A stretch of 64,000 nt of DNA from Streptantibioticus parmotrematis (GTDB lineage Bacteria; Actinomycetota; Actinomycetes; Streptomycetales; Streptomycetaceae). Below the pieces are notes generated by a model. That model saw only the letters and a program-made list of their open reading frames with translations. It was not told the origin of the DNA and did no database searches. Of this stretch, positions 1-8,241 are shown in pieces; position 1 is the first letter of the stretch, and every line of letters starts with the position of its first letter. The DNA is taken from positions 413,199 through 477,198 of the forward strand of contig NZ_JAINVZ010000004.1 in assembly GCF_019890615.1 (NCBI RefSeq), given 5' to 3'. The translations under genes were made by a program, and so were the position numbers.

Positions 1-234
1 GCGGTCGGCGGCCTCCAGCGCGAGCTGCGCGGTGCGGATGGCGCGCTTCTGGAGGGAGGTGTGGACGACGTCCGGCAGCAGGCCCGCCTGGACGAGCAGC
101 TCGCCGCCGCGGACGGCTTCCTTCTCGCCCTTGTCGGTCAGGTTGACGTCCACCCAGCCGGTGAACAGGTTCTTCGCGTTCCACTCGCTCTCGCCGTGGC
201 GGAGGAGGATCAGCTTGTACTGAGCAGCAGCCAT
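1..234 (-). CDS. gpmA: Phosphoglycerate mutase, N-terminal part (cut by window edge)
   Basis: 2,3-bisphosphoglycerate-dependent phosphoglyceromutase, which interconverts 3- and 2-phosphoglycerate in cytosolic glycolysis. The first 78 residues are present. After [11 protein letters not shown] comes the RHGESEWN signature that carries the catalytic phospho-histidine, followed by [14 protein letters not shown], typical of the dPGM family. The reading frame runs off the left edge, so the C-terminal two thirds are outside the window. The start is the ATG at 234. A TAGGCT -10 hexamer at 247-242 lies 7 bases upstream and there is no Shine-Dalgarno sequence, so the mRNA is probably leaderless. It is divergent from the MFS gene. 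Identification is very secure. Confidence 0.95.
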   Translation of the reverse strand, partial: MAAAQYKLILLRHGESEWNAKNLFTGWVDVNLTDKGEKEAVRGGELLVQAGLLPDVVHTSLQKRAIRTAQLALEAADR

Positions 235-241
235 GGTCGTG

Positions 242-247
242 AGCCTA
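242..247 (-). promoter_or_regulatory. Putative -10 of gpmA (leaderless type)
   Basis: TAGGCT read on the minus strand, 7 bases before the gpmA ATG. The -35 region is weak (G/C rich). This spacing would place the transcription start at or beside the start codon. Confidence 0.5.
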
Positions 248-421
248 GTCGAAAAGCACTGGCGGGCCCCGGGGCGACCCCCGTAAGCTACGAATCACTG
301 TTTCACCTATTACCTCGTTCCGTCTGCCGCCGCACTGCCGCTGTCCGCGTTCCGGTCGGCGACGGGCACCGCGCCACGCCGCACCACATCCAGCCGCACC
401 ACATCCATCGGGGGAATCACC

Positions 422-1819
422 TTGGCCGCCGCCGCTTCAGGATCCGGATCCGTACCGCTCTCCGCCCGGCTCGCCGGAGCCGCCCGCGACACCGCCGGCG
501 GGCTGCCGCGCGCCTTCTGGTGGCTGTGGACCAGCACGCTGATCAACCGGCTCGGCGGCTTCGTCACCGTCTTCCTCGCGCTCTACCTCACCGTCGACCG
601 CGGCTACCCCGCGGCGTACGCGGGTCTGGTCGGCGCGCTCTACGGGCTCGGCGGGGCCGGTGGGGCGTTGCTCGGCGGGGTGCTGGCGGACCGCTGGGGG
701 CGGCGCTCGACGATGCTCGCGGCGCAGCTGGGCACTGCGGTCGCGACGGCCGCGCTGGGGTTCGTCCGCGGGCCGGTGGCGATCGCGGCGGTGGCCTGCG
801 CGGTCGGCGTGGCGAGCAACACCTCGCGGCCCGCCGTGCAGGCGATGATGGCGGACGTGGTGCCGGCGCCGGACCGGCTGCGGGCGTTCTCGCTCAACTA
901 CTGGGCGATCAACATCGGTTTCGGCGTCTCCGCGGCCGGTGCGGGCGTCATCGCGGCCCACGGCTACCTGCTGCTCTTCCTCCTCGACGCGCTCACCACC
1001 GTGCTGTGCGCGCTCGTCGTCTTCGTCCGTATCCCGGAGTCGATGCCGTCAACCACGGTGACCAGCACAGTCGTCGAGGCGCCGGGGAGCCTGGTCGACG
1101 TGCTGCGAGACCGGCGGTTCATGGCGCTCGTCGGGATCACGTTCCTGTTGGGAACGGTGACGCAGCAAGGGACCACCACGCTCGCGGTGTCGATGGGCCG
1201 CTCCGGGCTGACGCCCAGTCAGTACGGCCTGGTCATCGGGCTGAACGGGCTGCTGATCGTGCTGTTCCAGATCCCGCTGACCCGGCTGACGCGGGGGCGC
1301 GGGCGGACCGGGCTGCTGGTGGCGGCGGCGCTGCTGCTGGGGTGGGGGTTCGGGCTGACCGCCTTCGCCGGGTCGGCCGGGTTCTACGCGCTGACGGTGG
1401 TCGTGTGGACGCTGGGCGAGATGCTCCAGGCGCCGACCTCGACCGCGGTCGTCACGGAGATGTCGCCGACCCGGGCCCGGGGGCGCTATCAGGGCATGTA
1501 CACGCTGGCGTGGTCGGCGGCGTCGTTCGTGGGACCGCTCGCGGGCGGCGTCGCGTTGCAGGCCTGGGGCAGCGCGATGTGGCTCGCCTGCGCGGGCGTG
1601 GGAACGGTGGCGGCGCTGGGCTACTGGCTGCTGCTGCGGAGTCGTGGCGACCGCCCCCGCGATCCCGCCGACCCCGCGGCCCCTTCCCGTCCAGCCGCCC
1701 ACCCCGCGACGACCTCCCGTCCAGCCGCCCACGCCCCGGCCGCCCATGCCCCCGGCGCCTACGCCTCCCCCGACTCCGGCGACCGCTCCTCCCCCGACGT
1801 CCCCTCTCCCGTCAGATGA
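422..1819 (+). CDS. MFS transporter (DHA1-like exporter)
   Basis: Major facilitator superfamily permease of 465 residues with about 12 hydrophobic helices. The motif-A region between TM2 and TM3 reads GGVLADRWGRRSTML, as in proton-driven drug exporters. The start is a TTG at 422, preceded by GGGGAA; no better start lies upstream. The last 50 residues are a cytoplasmic Pro/Ala/Ser-rich tail containing a 30-bp in-frame repeat (near 1685 and 1715). The tail overlaps the 3' end of the convergent YbjN gene by 61 bp, which suggests the stop codon was lost and the gene elongated. The substrate cannot be told from sequence. The 187 bp upstream, shared with gpmA, are AT-richer than the surroundings and probably hold both promoters. 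Confidence 0.88.
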   Translation: MAAAASGSGSVPLSARLAGAARDTAGGLPRAFWWLWTSTLINRLGGFVTVFLALYLTVDRGYPAAYAGLVGALYGLGGAGGALLGGVLADRWGRRSTMLAAQLGTAVATAALGFVRGPVAIAAVACAVGVASNTSRPAVQAMMADVVPAPDRLRAFSLNYWAINIGFGVSAAGAGVIAAHGYLLLFLLDALTTVLCALVVFVRIPESMPSTTVTSTVVEAPGSLVDVLRDRRFMALVGITFLLGTVTQQGTTTLAVSMGRSGLTPSQYGLVIGLNGLLIVLFQIPLTRLTRGRGRTGLLVAAALLLGWGFGLTAFAGSAGFYALTVVVWTLGEMLQAPTSTAVVTEMSPTRARGRYQGMYTLAWSAASFVGPLAGGVALQAWGSAMWLACAGVGTVAALGYWLLLRSRGDRPRDPADPAAPSRPAAHPATTSRPAAHAPAAHAPGAYASPDSGDRSSPDVPSPVR

Positions 1820-2319
1820 CGGAACGCCTCCAGGTTCCGCGTCGACTCCCCCCGCGACGTCCGCCACGCGTACTCCCTGCGGATCGCCTCCGCGAAGCCC
1901 AGCTCCAGCAGGGTGTTGAAGCTTCCGTCCGCGTTCTCCACGACCGACCCCAGCAGCCGGTCGACCTCCTCGGGGGTCACCGCGGACAGCGGGAGGCGGC
2001 CGGTGAGGTAGACGTCGCCGAGGCGGTCGACCGAGTAACTCACCCCGTACATCCGCACGTTGCGCTCCAGCAGCCAGCGGTAGACCGCCTCGTGGTTCTC
2101 GTCGGGGTGGCGCACGACGAACGCGTTGACGGCGAGCGTGTGGCGGCCGACCGTCAACGCGCAGGTCGTGGCGAGTTTGCGGGTGCCGGGCAGCGTCACC
2201 ACGTACGTGCGCGGTGAGCCCTCCGGGTGCTCCCAGTCGAGTTCCGCGTCCTTGAAGACCTGCTCAAGGACGCGGCACGCCGCCTCCTGCGTCCGTTCCG
2301 CCTCGCTCGCGCTCGCCAT
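1759..2319 (-). CDS. YbjN domain-containing protein
   Basis: Cytosolic protein of 186 residues with the YbjN fold, which resembles type III secretion chaperones. Recognisable segments are WEHPEGSPRTYVVTLPG, TLAVNAFVVRHPDENH and a C-terminal helical part with NTLLELGFAEAIRREYAWR. The role is not established; in actinobacteria this gene commonly sits beside mshA. The start is the ATG at 2319. TACGAT at 2332-2327 lies 7 bases upstream with no ribosome-binding site, which suggests a leaderless transcript. It lies 17 bp downstream of the mshA stop on the same strand, so read-through from mshA is also possible. Its 3' end overlaps the convergent MFS gene. Confidence 0.85.
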   Translation of the reverse strand: MASASEAERTQEAACRVLEQVFKDAELDWEHPEGSPRTYVVTLPGTRKLATTCALTVGRHTLAVNAFVVRHPDENHEAVYRWLLERNVRMYGVSYSVDRLGDVYLTGRLPLSAVTPEEVDRLLGSVVENADGSFNTLLELGFAEAIRREYAWRTSRGESTRNLEAFRHLTGEGTSGEERSPESGEA

Positions 2320-2326
2320 GGGGCCG

Positions 2327-2332
2327 ATCGTA
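2327..2332 (-). promoter_or_regulatory. Putative -10 of the YbjN gene
   Basis: TACGAT (minus strand) ends 7 bases before the ATG at 2319. It matches the TANNNT consensus; the -35 is weak. Confidence 0.45.
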
Positions 2333-2336
2333 GGGC

Positions 2337-3689
2337 CTAGGCTCGCGCCGCCAGCCGGTGGTGCTGTACGGCACCCGTGTAGACGTCGGCCGTCGCGGCG
2401 GCGGAGGCGTCCCAGCCGAACGCGCGGGCGTGGTGGGCGGCAGCCGTGCCCAACTCTTCGACGAGCTGCGGGCGGTCCACGAAACGCCGCAGCACCCTCG
2501 CGTAGTCCGCCGGGTCGTGCCCGTCGATCAGGAAGCCGCTGACCCCGTCGCGCACCGCGACCGGCAGCCCGCCCACCGCCGAGGCGACGACCGGCGTGCC
2601 GCACGCCTGCGCCTCGATGGCGACCAGGCCGAACGACTCGCTGTGCGAGGGCATCACCAGCACGCTCGCCGCCCGGTACCAGTCCGCGAGCCGGTCCTGC
2701 TCCACCGGCGGCTGGAACCGCACCACGTCGCACAGACCCAGCCGCGCCGCCAGCTTCTGCAACCGTTCCGGCTTGGCCAGGCCGCTGCCGCTGGGCCCGC
2801 CGACCACCGGGACCACCAGCCGCTGCCGCAGTGACGGCACCTCTTCGAGCAGCAACGCGACCGCGCGCAGCAGCACGTCCGGCGCCTTCAGCGGCTGTAT
2901 CCGGCCGGCGAACAGCGGGACCAGCGCGTGCTGCGGCAGTCCGAGGCGCTCGCGGGCGGCGGCGCGGCCGTCCGCCGGACGGAAGCGCTCCAGGTTGACG
3001 CCGGGGTGGACGACGGCGACCTTCTCGCGGGCGGCGGCGTAGTGCCGTACCAGCTCCTCCGACTCCTCCTCGGTGTTGGCGACCAGCCGGTCGGCCGCCT
3101 CGACGATCTGCGTCTCGCCGATCACCCGGGCCGCGGGCTCGGGTGTGTCGCCCTCGGCCAGCGCGGCGTTCTTCACCTTGGCCATGGTGTGCATCGCGTG
3201 CACCAGTGGCACGCCCCAGCGCTGCGCGGCCAGCCAGCCGACGTGGCCGGACAGCCAGTAGTGCGAGTGCACCAGGTCGTAGTAGCCGGGCCGCTGCGAG
3301 GCCTCCGCCTGCATCACGCCGTGCGTGAACGCGCACAGCTGCGCGGGCAGGTCCTCCTTGGCGAGGCCTTCGTACGGCCCGGCGTCGACGTGCCGGACCA
3401 GCACGCCGGGGGCCAGCTCCACCACGTCCGGCAGGCCGCCGGTCGTCGCGCGGGTGAAGACCTCGACCTCGATGCCCAGGTCGGCGAGGCGGCGGGCGAG
3501 TTCCACGATGTAGACGTTCATCCCGCCCGCGTCACCGGTGCCGGGCTGGTGCAACGGGGAGGTGTGGACGCTCAGCATGGCGACGCGTCTGACCCCCGCG
3601 GCGCCGGCGCGGCGCATGCGGCGCGGGACGACACCGTGAGTGTGCGTGCGGGCGCGACGCGCGCCCAGGCGGGGCACGTACTGGCTCAC
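2337..3689 (-). CDS. mshA: D-inositol-3-phosphate glycosyltransferase (mycothiol step 1)
   Basis: MshA transfers GlcNAc from UDP-GlcNAc to 1L-myo-inositol 1-phosphate, the first committed step of mycothiol biosynthesis. It is a GT-B fold, GT4-family enzyme of 450 residues. The N-terminal Rossmann domain carries [19 protein letters not shown], characteristic of MshA. The C-terminal domain carries the EX7E-type donor motif [20 protein letters not shown]. The GTG at 3689 was chosen because GGAGGAGA precedes it at good spacing; the frame is open further upstream but without a ribosome-binding site. The YbjN gene follows 17 bp downstream. The last pathway enzyme, MshD, is encoded at 38.9-39.8 kb. 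Confidence 0.95.
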   Translation of the reverse strand: MSQYVPRLGARRARTHTHGVVPRRMRRAGAAGVRRVAMLSVHTSPLHQPGTGDAGGMNVYIVELARRLADLGIEVEVFTRATTGGLPDVVELAPGVLVRHVDAGPYEGLAKEDLPAQLCAFTHGVMQAEASQRPGYYDLVHSHYWLSGHVGWLAAQRWGVPLVHAMHTMAKVKNAALAEGDTPEPAARVIGETQIVEAADRLVANTEEESEELVRHYAAAREKVAVVHPGVNLERFRPADGRAAARERLGLPQHALVPLFAGRIQPLKAPDVLLRAVALLLEEVPSLRQRLVVPVVGGPSGSGLAKPERLQKLAARLGLCDVVRFQPPVEQDRLADWYRAASVLVMPSHSESFGLVAIEAQACGTPVVASAVGGLPVAVRDGVSGFLIDGHDPADYARVLRRFVDRPQLVEELGTAAAHHARAFGWDASAAATADVYTGAVQHHRLAARA

Positions 3690-3930
3690 CGGCGGTCTCC
3701 TCCTACGGCTTGAGGTCTGCCACGGCCCGGGGCGGACACCCGCGCGATCGTCCCCTACGGTCGCCTCCGCGCCCCGTACGGTCATCCGGCGTCAGCCTGA
3801 GCCATAACCCGTAACCACGCTGTCACGGAGGTTGTTCCCGGGGCCGGGCGGGGACGTCCGGGGCGGGCCGCCAGAACACCCGGGGCCGGAGCCGCCACGG
3901 GGAGCGGCCGGGCCCCGCCGGGCGGCCCCT

Positions 3931-3936
3931 TAAGCT
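3931..3936 (+). promoter_or_regulatory. Putative -10 of the methyltransferase gene
   Basis: TAAGCT lies 6 bases before the ATG at 3943; no Shine-Dalgarno is visible, so a leaderless mRNA is likely. Confidence 0.4.
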
Positions 3937-3942
3937 CGGCGC

Positions 3943-4749
3943 ATGCCTGCCAAACCCGTCGGGGCGCCTACCCGCGGGACCACGAACCCCAACCGCCTGC
4001 GCCGGATGGACCGCTGGATCGCCGCCACCCAGGCCGCCCGCCTGCGCCGCGCCGAGCCCGCGCCGGTCTCCGTCGACCTCGGCTACGGGGCCGCGCCGTG
4101 GACCGCCGTCGAGCTGCTGGAACGGCTGCGGGCGGTCCGGGCGGACGCGCGGGTGGTCGGCATCGAGATCGACCCGGCGCGGGTCGCGGCGGCGGTGCCC
4201 TACGAGCGGCCGGGGCTGGCGTTCGCGCACGGCGGCTTCGAGGTGCCGCTGCCGGACGGCGTGCGGCCGACGCTGATCCGGGCGGCGAACGTGCTGCGGC
4301 AGTACGACGAGGGCGAGGTCGCCGCGGTCTGGGCCCGGCTGTGCGGGCGGCTGGCGCCGGACGGGCTGCTGGTCGAGGGCACCTGCGACGAGATCGGGCG
4401 GCGGCACGTGTGGGTGGCGCTCGGGCCGGCAGGTCCGCGCACGGTGACGTTCGCCACCCGGCTCGGATCCCTGGAGCGCCCCTCCGACCTGGCGGAACGG
4501 CTGCCCAAGGCGCTCATCCACCGCAACGTGCCGGGCGAACGGGTGCACACCTTCCTCACCGACTTCGACCGCGCGTGGGCGGCCGCGGCCCCGTTCGCGG
4601 CGCTGGGCGCGCGGCAGCGCTGGATCCGGGCGGTGCGGGCGCTGCGGGACGGCGGCTGGCCCCTGGCGGACGGCCCGACCCGCTGGCGGCAGGGCGAGAT
4701 CACGGTGCGGTGGGAGGCACTGGCGCCGGAGGGATGGCCGGGACGCTGA
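3943..4749 (+). CDS. Class I SAM-dependent methyltransferase-like protein
   Basis: Protein of 268 residues with a Rossmann methyltransferase core. The motif-I region is VSVDLGYGAAPWTAVELLERL, with an acidic residue ending strand 2 in VVGIEIDPARV. LIRAANVLRQY in the middle and a WALGARQRW-like tail are typical of an actinobacterial family found next to mshA. The substrate is unknown. The gene is divergent from mshA across 253 bp in which nothing else is recognisable. The stop codon lies inside a 23-bp tandem repeat array, which is odd and is described separately. Confidence 0.85.
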   Translation: MPAKPVGAPTRGTTNPNRLRRMDRWIAATQAARLRRAEPAPVSVDLGYGAAPWTAVELLERLRAVRADARVVGIEIDPARVAAAVPYERPGLAFAHGGFEVPLPDGVRPTLIRAANVLRQYDEGEVAAVWARLCGRLAPDGLLVEGTCDEIGRRHVWVALGPAGPRTVTFATRLGSLERPSDLAERLPKALIHRNVPGERVHTFLTDFDRAWAAAAPFAALGARQRWIRAVRALRDGGWPLADGPTRWRQGEITVRWEALAPEGWPGR

Positions 4750-4812
4750 CGGAGGGGTGGCCGGGGCGCTGACGAAGGGGTGGCCGGGGCGCTGGCGGAG
4801 GGATGGCCACCG
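4729..4812 (+). repeat. 23-bp tandem repeat across the methyltransferase stop codon
   Basis: TGGCC recurs at 4735, 4758, 4781 and 4804, exactly 23 bp apart, inside units resembling GAGGGGTGGCCGGGGCGCTG. The gene's TGA is in the first unit. The period is not a multiple of three, so the extra copies are non-coding. Confidence 0.85.
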
Positions 4813-5076
4813 GGGCGGGACTGAAGCGGTCCGGGGACGCGCGTTTCCGGGCACGCGGTTCCGGCCTCCCCCTGCCACGACCCGTGATGTATGTCATGCC
4901 CGGCTCGCCCCGAGTCGCCCGGAAACCCGCTCCGACCGGCGGATATGCCCGCGGCCGTCGCGCGTCGCGGTCTCCCGGGCGGTCCGTGCGGGCCGCTATC
5001 GTCGCCAGGCATGCCCGGCGACCGCAGGACGTTCCACGGCCGCCACACCCTCGGGGGAGGGAAGGATCGACACGTG
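4813..5076 (+). other. Intergenic region ahead of the PP2C gene
   Basis: No gene is supported here. A TATCGT hexamer at 4997-5002 is a possible -10 for the phosphatase gene. The ATG at 5011 is in frame with that gene and 8 bases past this hexamer, so it is an alternative leaderless start. Confidence 0.4.
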
Positions 5077-6417
5077 ATGTCCGCTACCGGGCGGTCCACC
5101 GACCGGCAGTCAGACCAGCACGCCACCGCCGCGCCCGACCAGCGCCCGGTGGCGCTTCCGCGCCAGCGGGCCGCCGGTTCCCGACCGGAGCCGCCCGCCC
5201 CGGCGCCGTTCACCCTGCTCGTCGTCGGCGACGACCCGACGGGCTCCTTCGCCGCACCCGAACTCGTGGACGCCGCGGGCCACCGCGTCCGCATCCGCCG
5301 CGCCCGCAACCTCACCGAGGCGGAGCGCCTGCTGACCGACGACGTCTCGTGCGTCCTGCTCGACCTCGGCCTGGAGAGCGCGGAGGCCGGGGGCGACGGC
5401 GCCCGCCCCACGTGCGGCCTCGCCCCGCTGCGCGCGCTTCTGCGCCTGGCACCGACGACGGCCGTGCTGGCGCTGGCCGGTGGCGAACAGGACGCCGAAC
5501 TCGCCGCCGAGGCGGTCCGCGTCGGCGCGCAGGACTACCTCTTCCGCGACGAGCTGACGGCCTCGCTCCTCAACCGGGCCATGCGCTACGCGGTCGAGCG
5601 CAAGCGCGCCGACATGGCGCACCTCCAGCTCACCGAGACCCGCCTGCTGGCCCAGGAGAACGCCCGTCTGGAACGCGGCCTGCTGCCCACGCCGCTGCTG
5701 GCGGGCACCGACGACCTGCGGTTCGCCGCCCGCTACCGGCCCGGCCGCAGCCGCGCGCTGCTCGGCGGCGACTTCTACGACGTCGTGCGCACCCCGGACG
5801 GCACCGTGCACGCCATGATCGGCGACGTGTGCGGTCACGGCCCCGACGAGGCCGCGCTCGGCGTCGAACTGCGCATCGCCTGGCGCGCGTTGACCTTCGC
5901 GGGCCTGAGCGGCGACCGGCTGCTGAGCACGCTGCAACGGGTCCTGGAGTGCGAGCGGCCGGACGACGAGATCTTCGCGACGCTGTGCACGCTGGACATC
6001 GCCCCGGACGGACGGCGCGCCTCGCTCGCCCTGGCCGGGCACCCGTCGCCGCTGCTGATCCGCCCCGGGCGCGCGGCGCGGCTGATGCCGTACGAGGAGC
6101 ACGGCGGCCCGGCGCTGGGACTGCTGCCGGAGGCCGAGTGGGGCTGCCTCGACGTCGAACTGGGCCGCCCCGGCGAGCCGTGGAGCCTGCTGCTGTACAC
6201 CGACGGCCTGATCGAGGGCCGGATCGGCGAGGGCACCGCCCGGCTCGGCACGGACGGGATGGTCGAGCTGGTCGAACGGCACGTCACCGCGGGCCTGCGG
6301 GGCGAAGCGCTGCTGGACGCCACGGTCACCGAGGCGGGCGAGCTCAACGGCGGCGAGCTGACGGACGACGTGGCGACGGTGCTGCTCGAACGCTGCGGAG
6401 CCGTCGAACGGACCTGA
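5077..6417 (+). CDS. Receiver-like domain plus SpoIIE/RsbU-type PP2C phosphatase
   Basis: Protein of 446 residues. Residues ~45-165 look like a response-regulator receiver (TLLVVGDDP, then VLLDLGLE with the phospho-acceptor-type Asp). The usual conserved Lys appears replaced in YLFRDEL, so phosphorylation is uncertain. A helical linker rich in Arg/Glu leads to a PPM/SpoIIE phosphatase domain with GGDFYDVV, IGDVCGHGPDEAA and a closing LTDDVATVLL, where the metal-binding Asp residues sit. Such proteins dephosphorylate anti-sigma-factor antagonists. No partner is encoded nearby. The start is the ATG at 5077 behind GGGAGGGAAGG; the GTG at 5074 or an in-frame ATG at 5011 are possible. Function is inferred from domains only. 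Confidence 0.88.
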   Translation: MSATGRSTDRQSDQHATAAPDQRPVALPRQRAAGSRPEPPAPAPFTLLVVGDDPTGSFAAPELVDAAGHRVRIRRARNLTEAERLLTDDVSCVLLDLGLESAEAGGDGARPTCGLAPLRALLRLAPTTAVLALAGGEQDAELAAEAVRVGAQDYLFRDELTASLLNRAMRYAVERKRADMAHLQLTETRLLAQENARLERGLLPTPLLAGTDDLRFAARYRPGRSRALLGGDFYDVVRTPDGTVHAMIGDVCGHGPDEAALGVELRIAWRALTFAGLSGDRLLSTLQRVLECERPDDEIFATLCTLDIAPDGRRASLALAGHPSPLLIRPGRAARLMPYEEHGGPALGLLPEAEWGCLDVELGRPGEPWSLLLYTDGLIEGRIGEGTARLGTDGMVELVERHVTAGLRGEALLDATVTEAGELNGGELTDDVATVLLERCGAVERT

Positions 6418-6433
6418 GGCGGCGGGCCCGGGG

Positions 6434-6467
6434 TCAGCGGCGGTTGAAACTCAGCGGCGGTTGAACG
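6434..6467 (-). repeat. 17-bp duplication at the stop codon of the DUF2516 gene
   Basis: TCAGCGGCGGTTGAA occurs at 6434 and again at 6451. The second copy contains the real stop (TCA = TGA on the minus strand) and the last codons; the first is a non-coding duplicate just downstream. Confidence 0.85.
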
Positions 6468-6810
6468 GGCCGTACGGGCCGTCGCTGCTGCTGCCGCGCT
6501 TGCTGCCGCCCAGGAATCGGCCGGTGCGGCGGCTGCCGGCGGAGACCTGCTTGAGCGCGGGCCGCACGTCCACGATGTAGACGATGACCGCCACCAGGCC
6601 CACGACGGGAAGTATCGACAGGATCGAGAACAGCTTCATCACCACGGCCGCGATGCCCAGGATGATCAGCCAGAAGCCCTTGTTCTTCTTGTCGGCGGCG
6701 CGGTAGGCGTCCTCGCGCTGGATCGCCGCGTTGACGAACGCGAAGAGCGCGAGGCCGAACAGCGCCCAGGAGAGCAGGGCGAACACGCCCGCGAAGCCTT
6801 CGATCAACAT
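6451..6810 (-). CDS. DUF2516 family membrane protein
   Basis: Small integral membrane protein of 119 residues with two or three helices: MLIEGFAGVFALLSWALFGL near the N-terminus, then WLIILGIAAVVMKLFSIL and LPVVGLVAVIVYIVDVRPAL. The tail is basic and glycine/serine rich and ends NRR. The family is DUF2516, function unknown. In mycobacteria the equivalent gene (Rv0476) lies next to hbhA, as here. The ATG at 6810 was chosen; it follows a GGTGG tract. An upstream GTG at 6882 is rejected because it sits inside a strong terminator stem. Confidence 0.8.
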   Translation of the reverse strand: MLIEGFAGVFALLSWALFGLALFAFVNAAIQREDAYRAADKKNKGFWLIILGIAAVVMKLFSILSILPVVGLVAVIVYIVDVRPALKQVSAGSRRTGRFLGGSKRGSSSDGPYGPFNRR

Positions 6811-6871
6811 CCCGTCCACCACCTTGTCGTCCACCGTGGCCCACTGTCCGCCGCCACCGTACCCGTACAAC

Positions 6872-6900
6872 GGGCCGGGCACCTCGTGCGTGCCCGGCCC
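6872..6900 (-). terminator. Strong hairpin downstream of the HbhA-like gene
   Basis: Perfect 11-bp arms GGGCCGGGCAC / GTGCCCGGCCC around a 7-base loop, between the HbhA-like and DUF2516 genes. It should separate the two transcripts. Confidence 0.75.
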
Positions 6901-6920
6901 GTCAACACGGCTCGGTGGTG

Positions 6921-6938
6921 GTCGCCCGTGCGGGCGAC
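6921..6938 (-). terminator. Second hairpin immediately after the HbhA-like gene
   Basis: GTCGCCCG-TG-CGGGCGAC, perfect 8-bp arms, ends 2 bases from the stop codon. The loop is very short, but together with the next hairpin it makes a tandem terminator. Confidence 0.55.
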
Positions 6939-6939
6939 G

Positions 6940-7485
6940 TCACTCCGCGGGCTTGGCCGGAGTGGGCTTCTTCGGGGTGGTGCGCTTGGCGGCGGCCGGC
7001 TTGCGGACCGGCTGCGCGGGCTCGGCGGAGGGCTGCGCGGGGGCCGGGGCCTCGATGACCACGGCCAGGTCCTCGACGTGGTCGGCGGCCTCGCCACGCC
7101 AGGTCTTCACCGCGCCACGGCCGCGGTCGACCAGTCCGTTGTAGGTCTCGCCCGCCTTGACCGCGTACTCGGCGGCGCGGCCGACCTGCTGGAGGGCGAA
7201 GTCCTGGGCGTTGTCGCGCAGCTTGCGCAGGTCCAGCTCGACGCCGCCGATGACCTCGGTCAGCCGGGTCTGCACGTCCTTGGCCTGCTGGGTGACCCGC
7301 TCCTGGACGACCTTCGGGTCGGTGGCGCGCACCTTGCCGAGGCGCTCGGGCGCCTCGTCGCGCAGCTTCTCCAGCAGCGGGGGAACTTCGCGCAGCTTCG
7401 CGGCCGCCAGGTCGACGGTGCCGGCCGCCGCGTACAGCGGGGTGGCGTCGGCCAGGGCCTTGCGGACGTTGTCGGTGATCGCCAT
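6940..7485 (-). CDS. HbhA-like coiled-coil protein
   Basis: Protein of 181 residues resembling mycobacterial heparin-binding hemagglutinin. The N-terminal ~140 residues are a long amphipathic helix (MAITDNVRKALADATPLYAAAG, later KLRDNAQDFALQQVGRAAEY). The last ~40 residues are a Lys/Pro/Ala tail (KRTTPKKPTPAKPAE), like the polybasic tail of HBHA. In a saprophyte the role is unlikely to be host adhesion; membrane- or storage-related roles have been discussed for the family. The start ATG is preceded by GAGGA. The flanking XRE and DUF2516 genes give the same order as Rv0474-hbhA-Rv0476, which strengthens the call. Confidence 0.85.
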   Translation of the reverse strand: MAITDNVRKALADATPLYAAAGTVDLAAAKLREVPPLLEKLRDEAPERLGKVRATDPKVVQERVTQQAKDVQTRLTEVIGGVELDLRKLRDNAQDFALQQVGRAAEYAVKAGETYNGLVDRGRGAVKTWRGEAADHVEDLAVVIEAPAPAQPSAEPAQPVRKPAAAKRTTPKKPTPAKPAE

Positions 7486-7611
7486 GAGGGTCCTCTTCGT
7501 CTGCTGTCTGTCGTCTGGGGTTACCGCGTCGGGTGTTGCGCGTACGTGTACTGCTGCCCGGCGGGCCGAACGCCTTCCGGAGGAAAACCGCCTGAAACCA
7601 GGTCTACCGGA

Positions 7612-8037
7612 TCATTCGGGGATTCCGGGCACGTCGTCGCCGCCGGATCTCTGGCGAGGGGCGGGCGGCGGGCTGTCCGGCGGGGCGTCGGCCACGCCGT
7701 TCTCGCGGCGGAAGGACTCGTAGATCTGGAGCAGCACCTGCTTCTGCTTCTCGTTGATCGACGGGTCGGTGAGGATCGCGGTCCGCACCTCGACCCCCTC
7801 ACGGTCCCGCTCGTCGAGGATTCCGGCCTGCACGTAGAGCGTCTCGGCGGAGATGCGCAGCGCCTTCGCCAACTGCTGGAGGATCTCGGCGCTCGGCTTG
7901 CGCAGCCCGCGCTCGATCTGGCTGAGGTACGGGTTCGAGACCCCGGCGGCGTCGGCGAGCTGCCGCAGCGACAGCTGCGCGTTGCGCCGCTGCTCGCGCA
8001 GGTACTCGCCGAGACTCCCGACGTTCAGAGAGGCCAT
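7612..8037 (-). CDS. XRE-family transcriptional regulator (Rv0474-like)
   Basis: Cytosolic repressor-type protein of 141 residues. The N-terminal Cro/CI helix-turn-helix spans residues ~7-65: LGEYLREQRRNAQLSLRQLA, then GVSNPYLSQIERGLRKPS as the recognition helix. A helical segment with ILTDPSINEKQKQVLLQIYESFRRE follows, then a Pro-rich tail. It is upstream of and collinear with the HbhA-like gene (126 bp gap). A perfect inverted repeat 31 bp before the start codon is a good candidate for its own operator. In mycobacteria the equivalent is Rv0474, reported as copper-responsive; whether that holds here is unknown. Confidence 0.88.
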   Translation of the reverse strand: MASLNVGSLGEYLREQRRNAQLSLRQLADAAGVSNPYLSQIERGLRKPSAEILQQLAKALRISAETLYVQAGILDERDREGVEVRTAILTDPSINEKQKQVLLQIYESFRRENGVADAPPDSPPPAPRQRSGGDDVPGIPE

Positions 8038-8067
8038 ACCTCGACCGTGCCACCGTTCGCTAACTTT

Positions 8068-8086
8068 TGCAAGCAGAGCGCTTGCA
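8068..8086 (-). promoter_or_regulatory. Inverted-repeat operator upstream of the XRE gene
   Basis: TGCAAGC-AGAGC-GCTTGCA, perfect 7-bp arms with a 5-bp spacer, in an AT-richer patch within the XRE promoter region. Autoregulation by the XRE protein is the simplest reading. Confidence 0.65.
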
Positions 8087-8241
8087 AGAGTGTTCCTCGG
8101 CTGGGCCGTGGTCGATCGCCTCCCCGGCCCGGCGGCCCCTCCGACCCCCTTTCGGGAATCCCCCGCGGCCGAAGGGGGTTGCTCGCTGTTGCGGCGTTGA
8201 CGTCCTGGGCCGCGGTCCGTCGCGGGGAAGGGTCGGGAGCG

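Noticed and set aside
3823..4878. Minus-strand frame opposite the mshA-linked methyltransferase
   Set aside because: Its translation is Arg/Pro-rich shadow sequence of the plus-strand gene and the 23-bp repeats.
6811..6882. Longer start for the DUF2516 protein at 6882
   Set aside because: The added 24 residues would be encoded inside a perfect terminator stem, and the conserved family start is at 6810.
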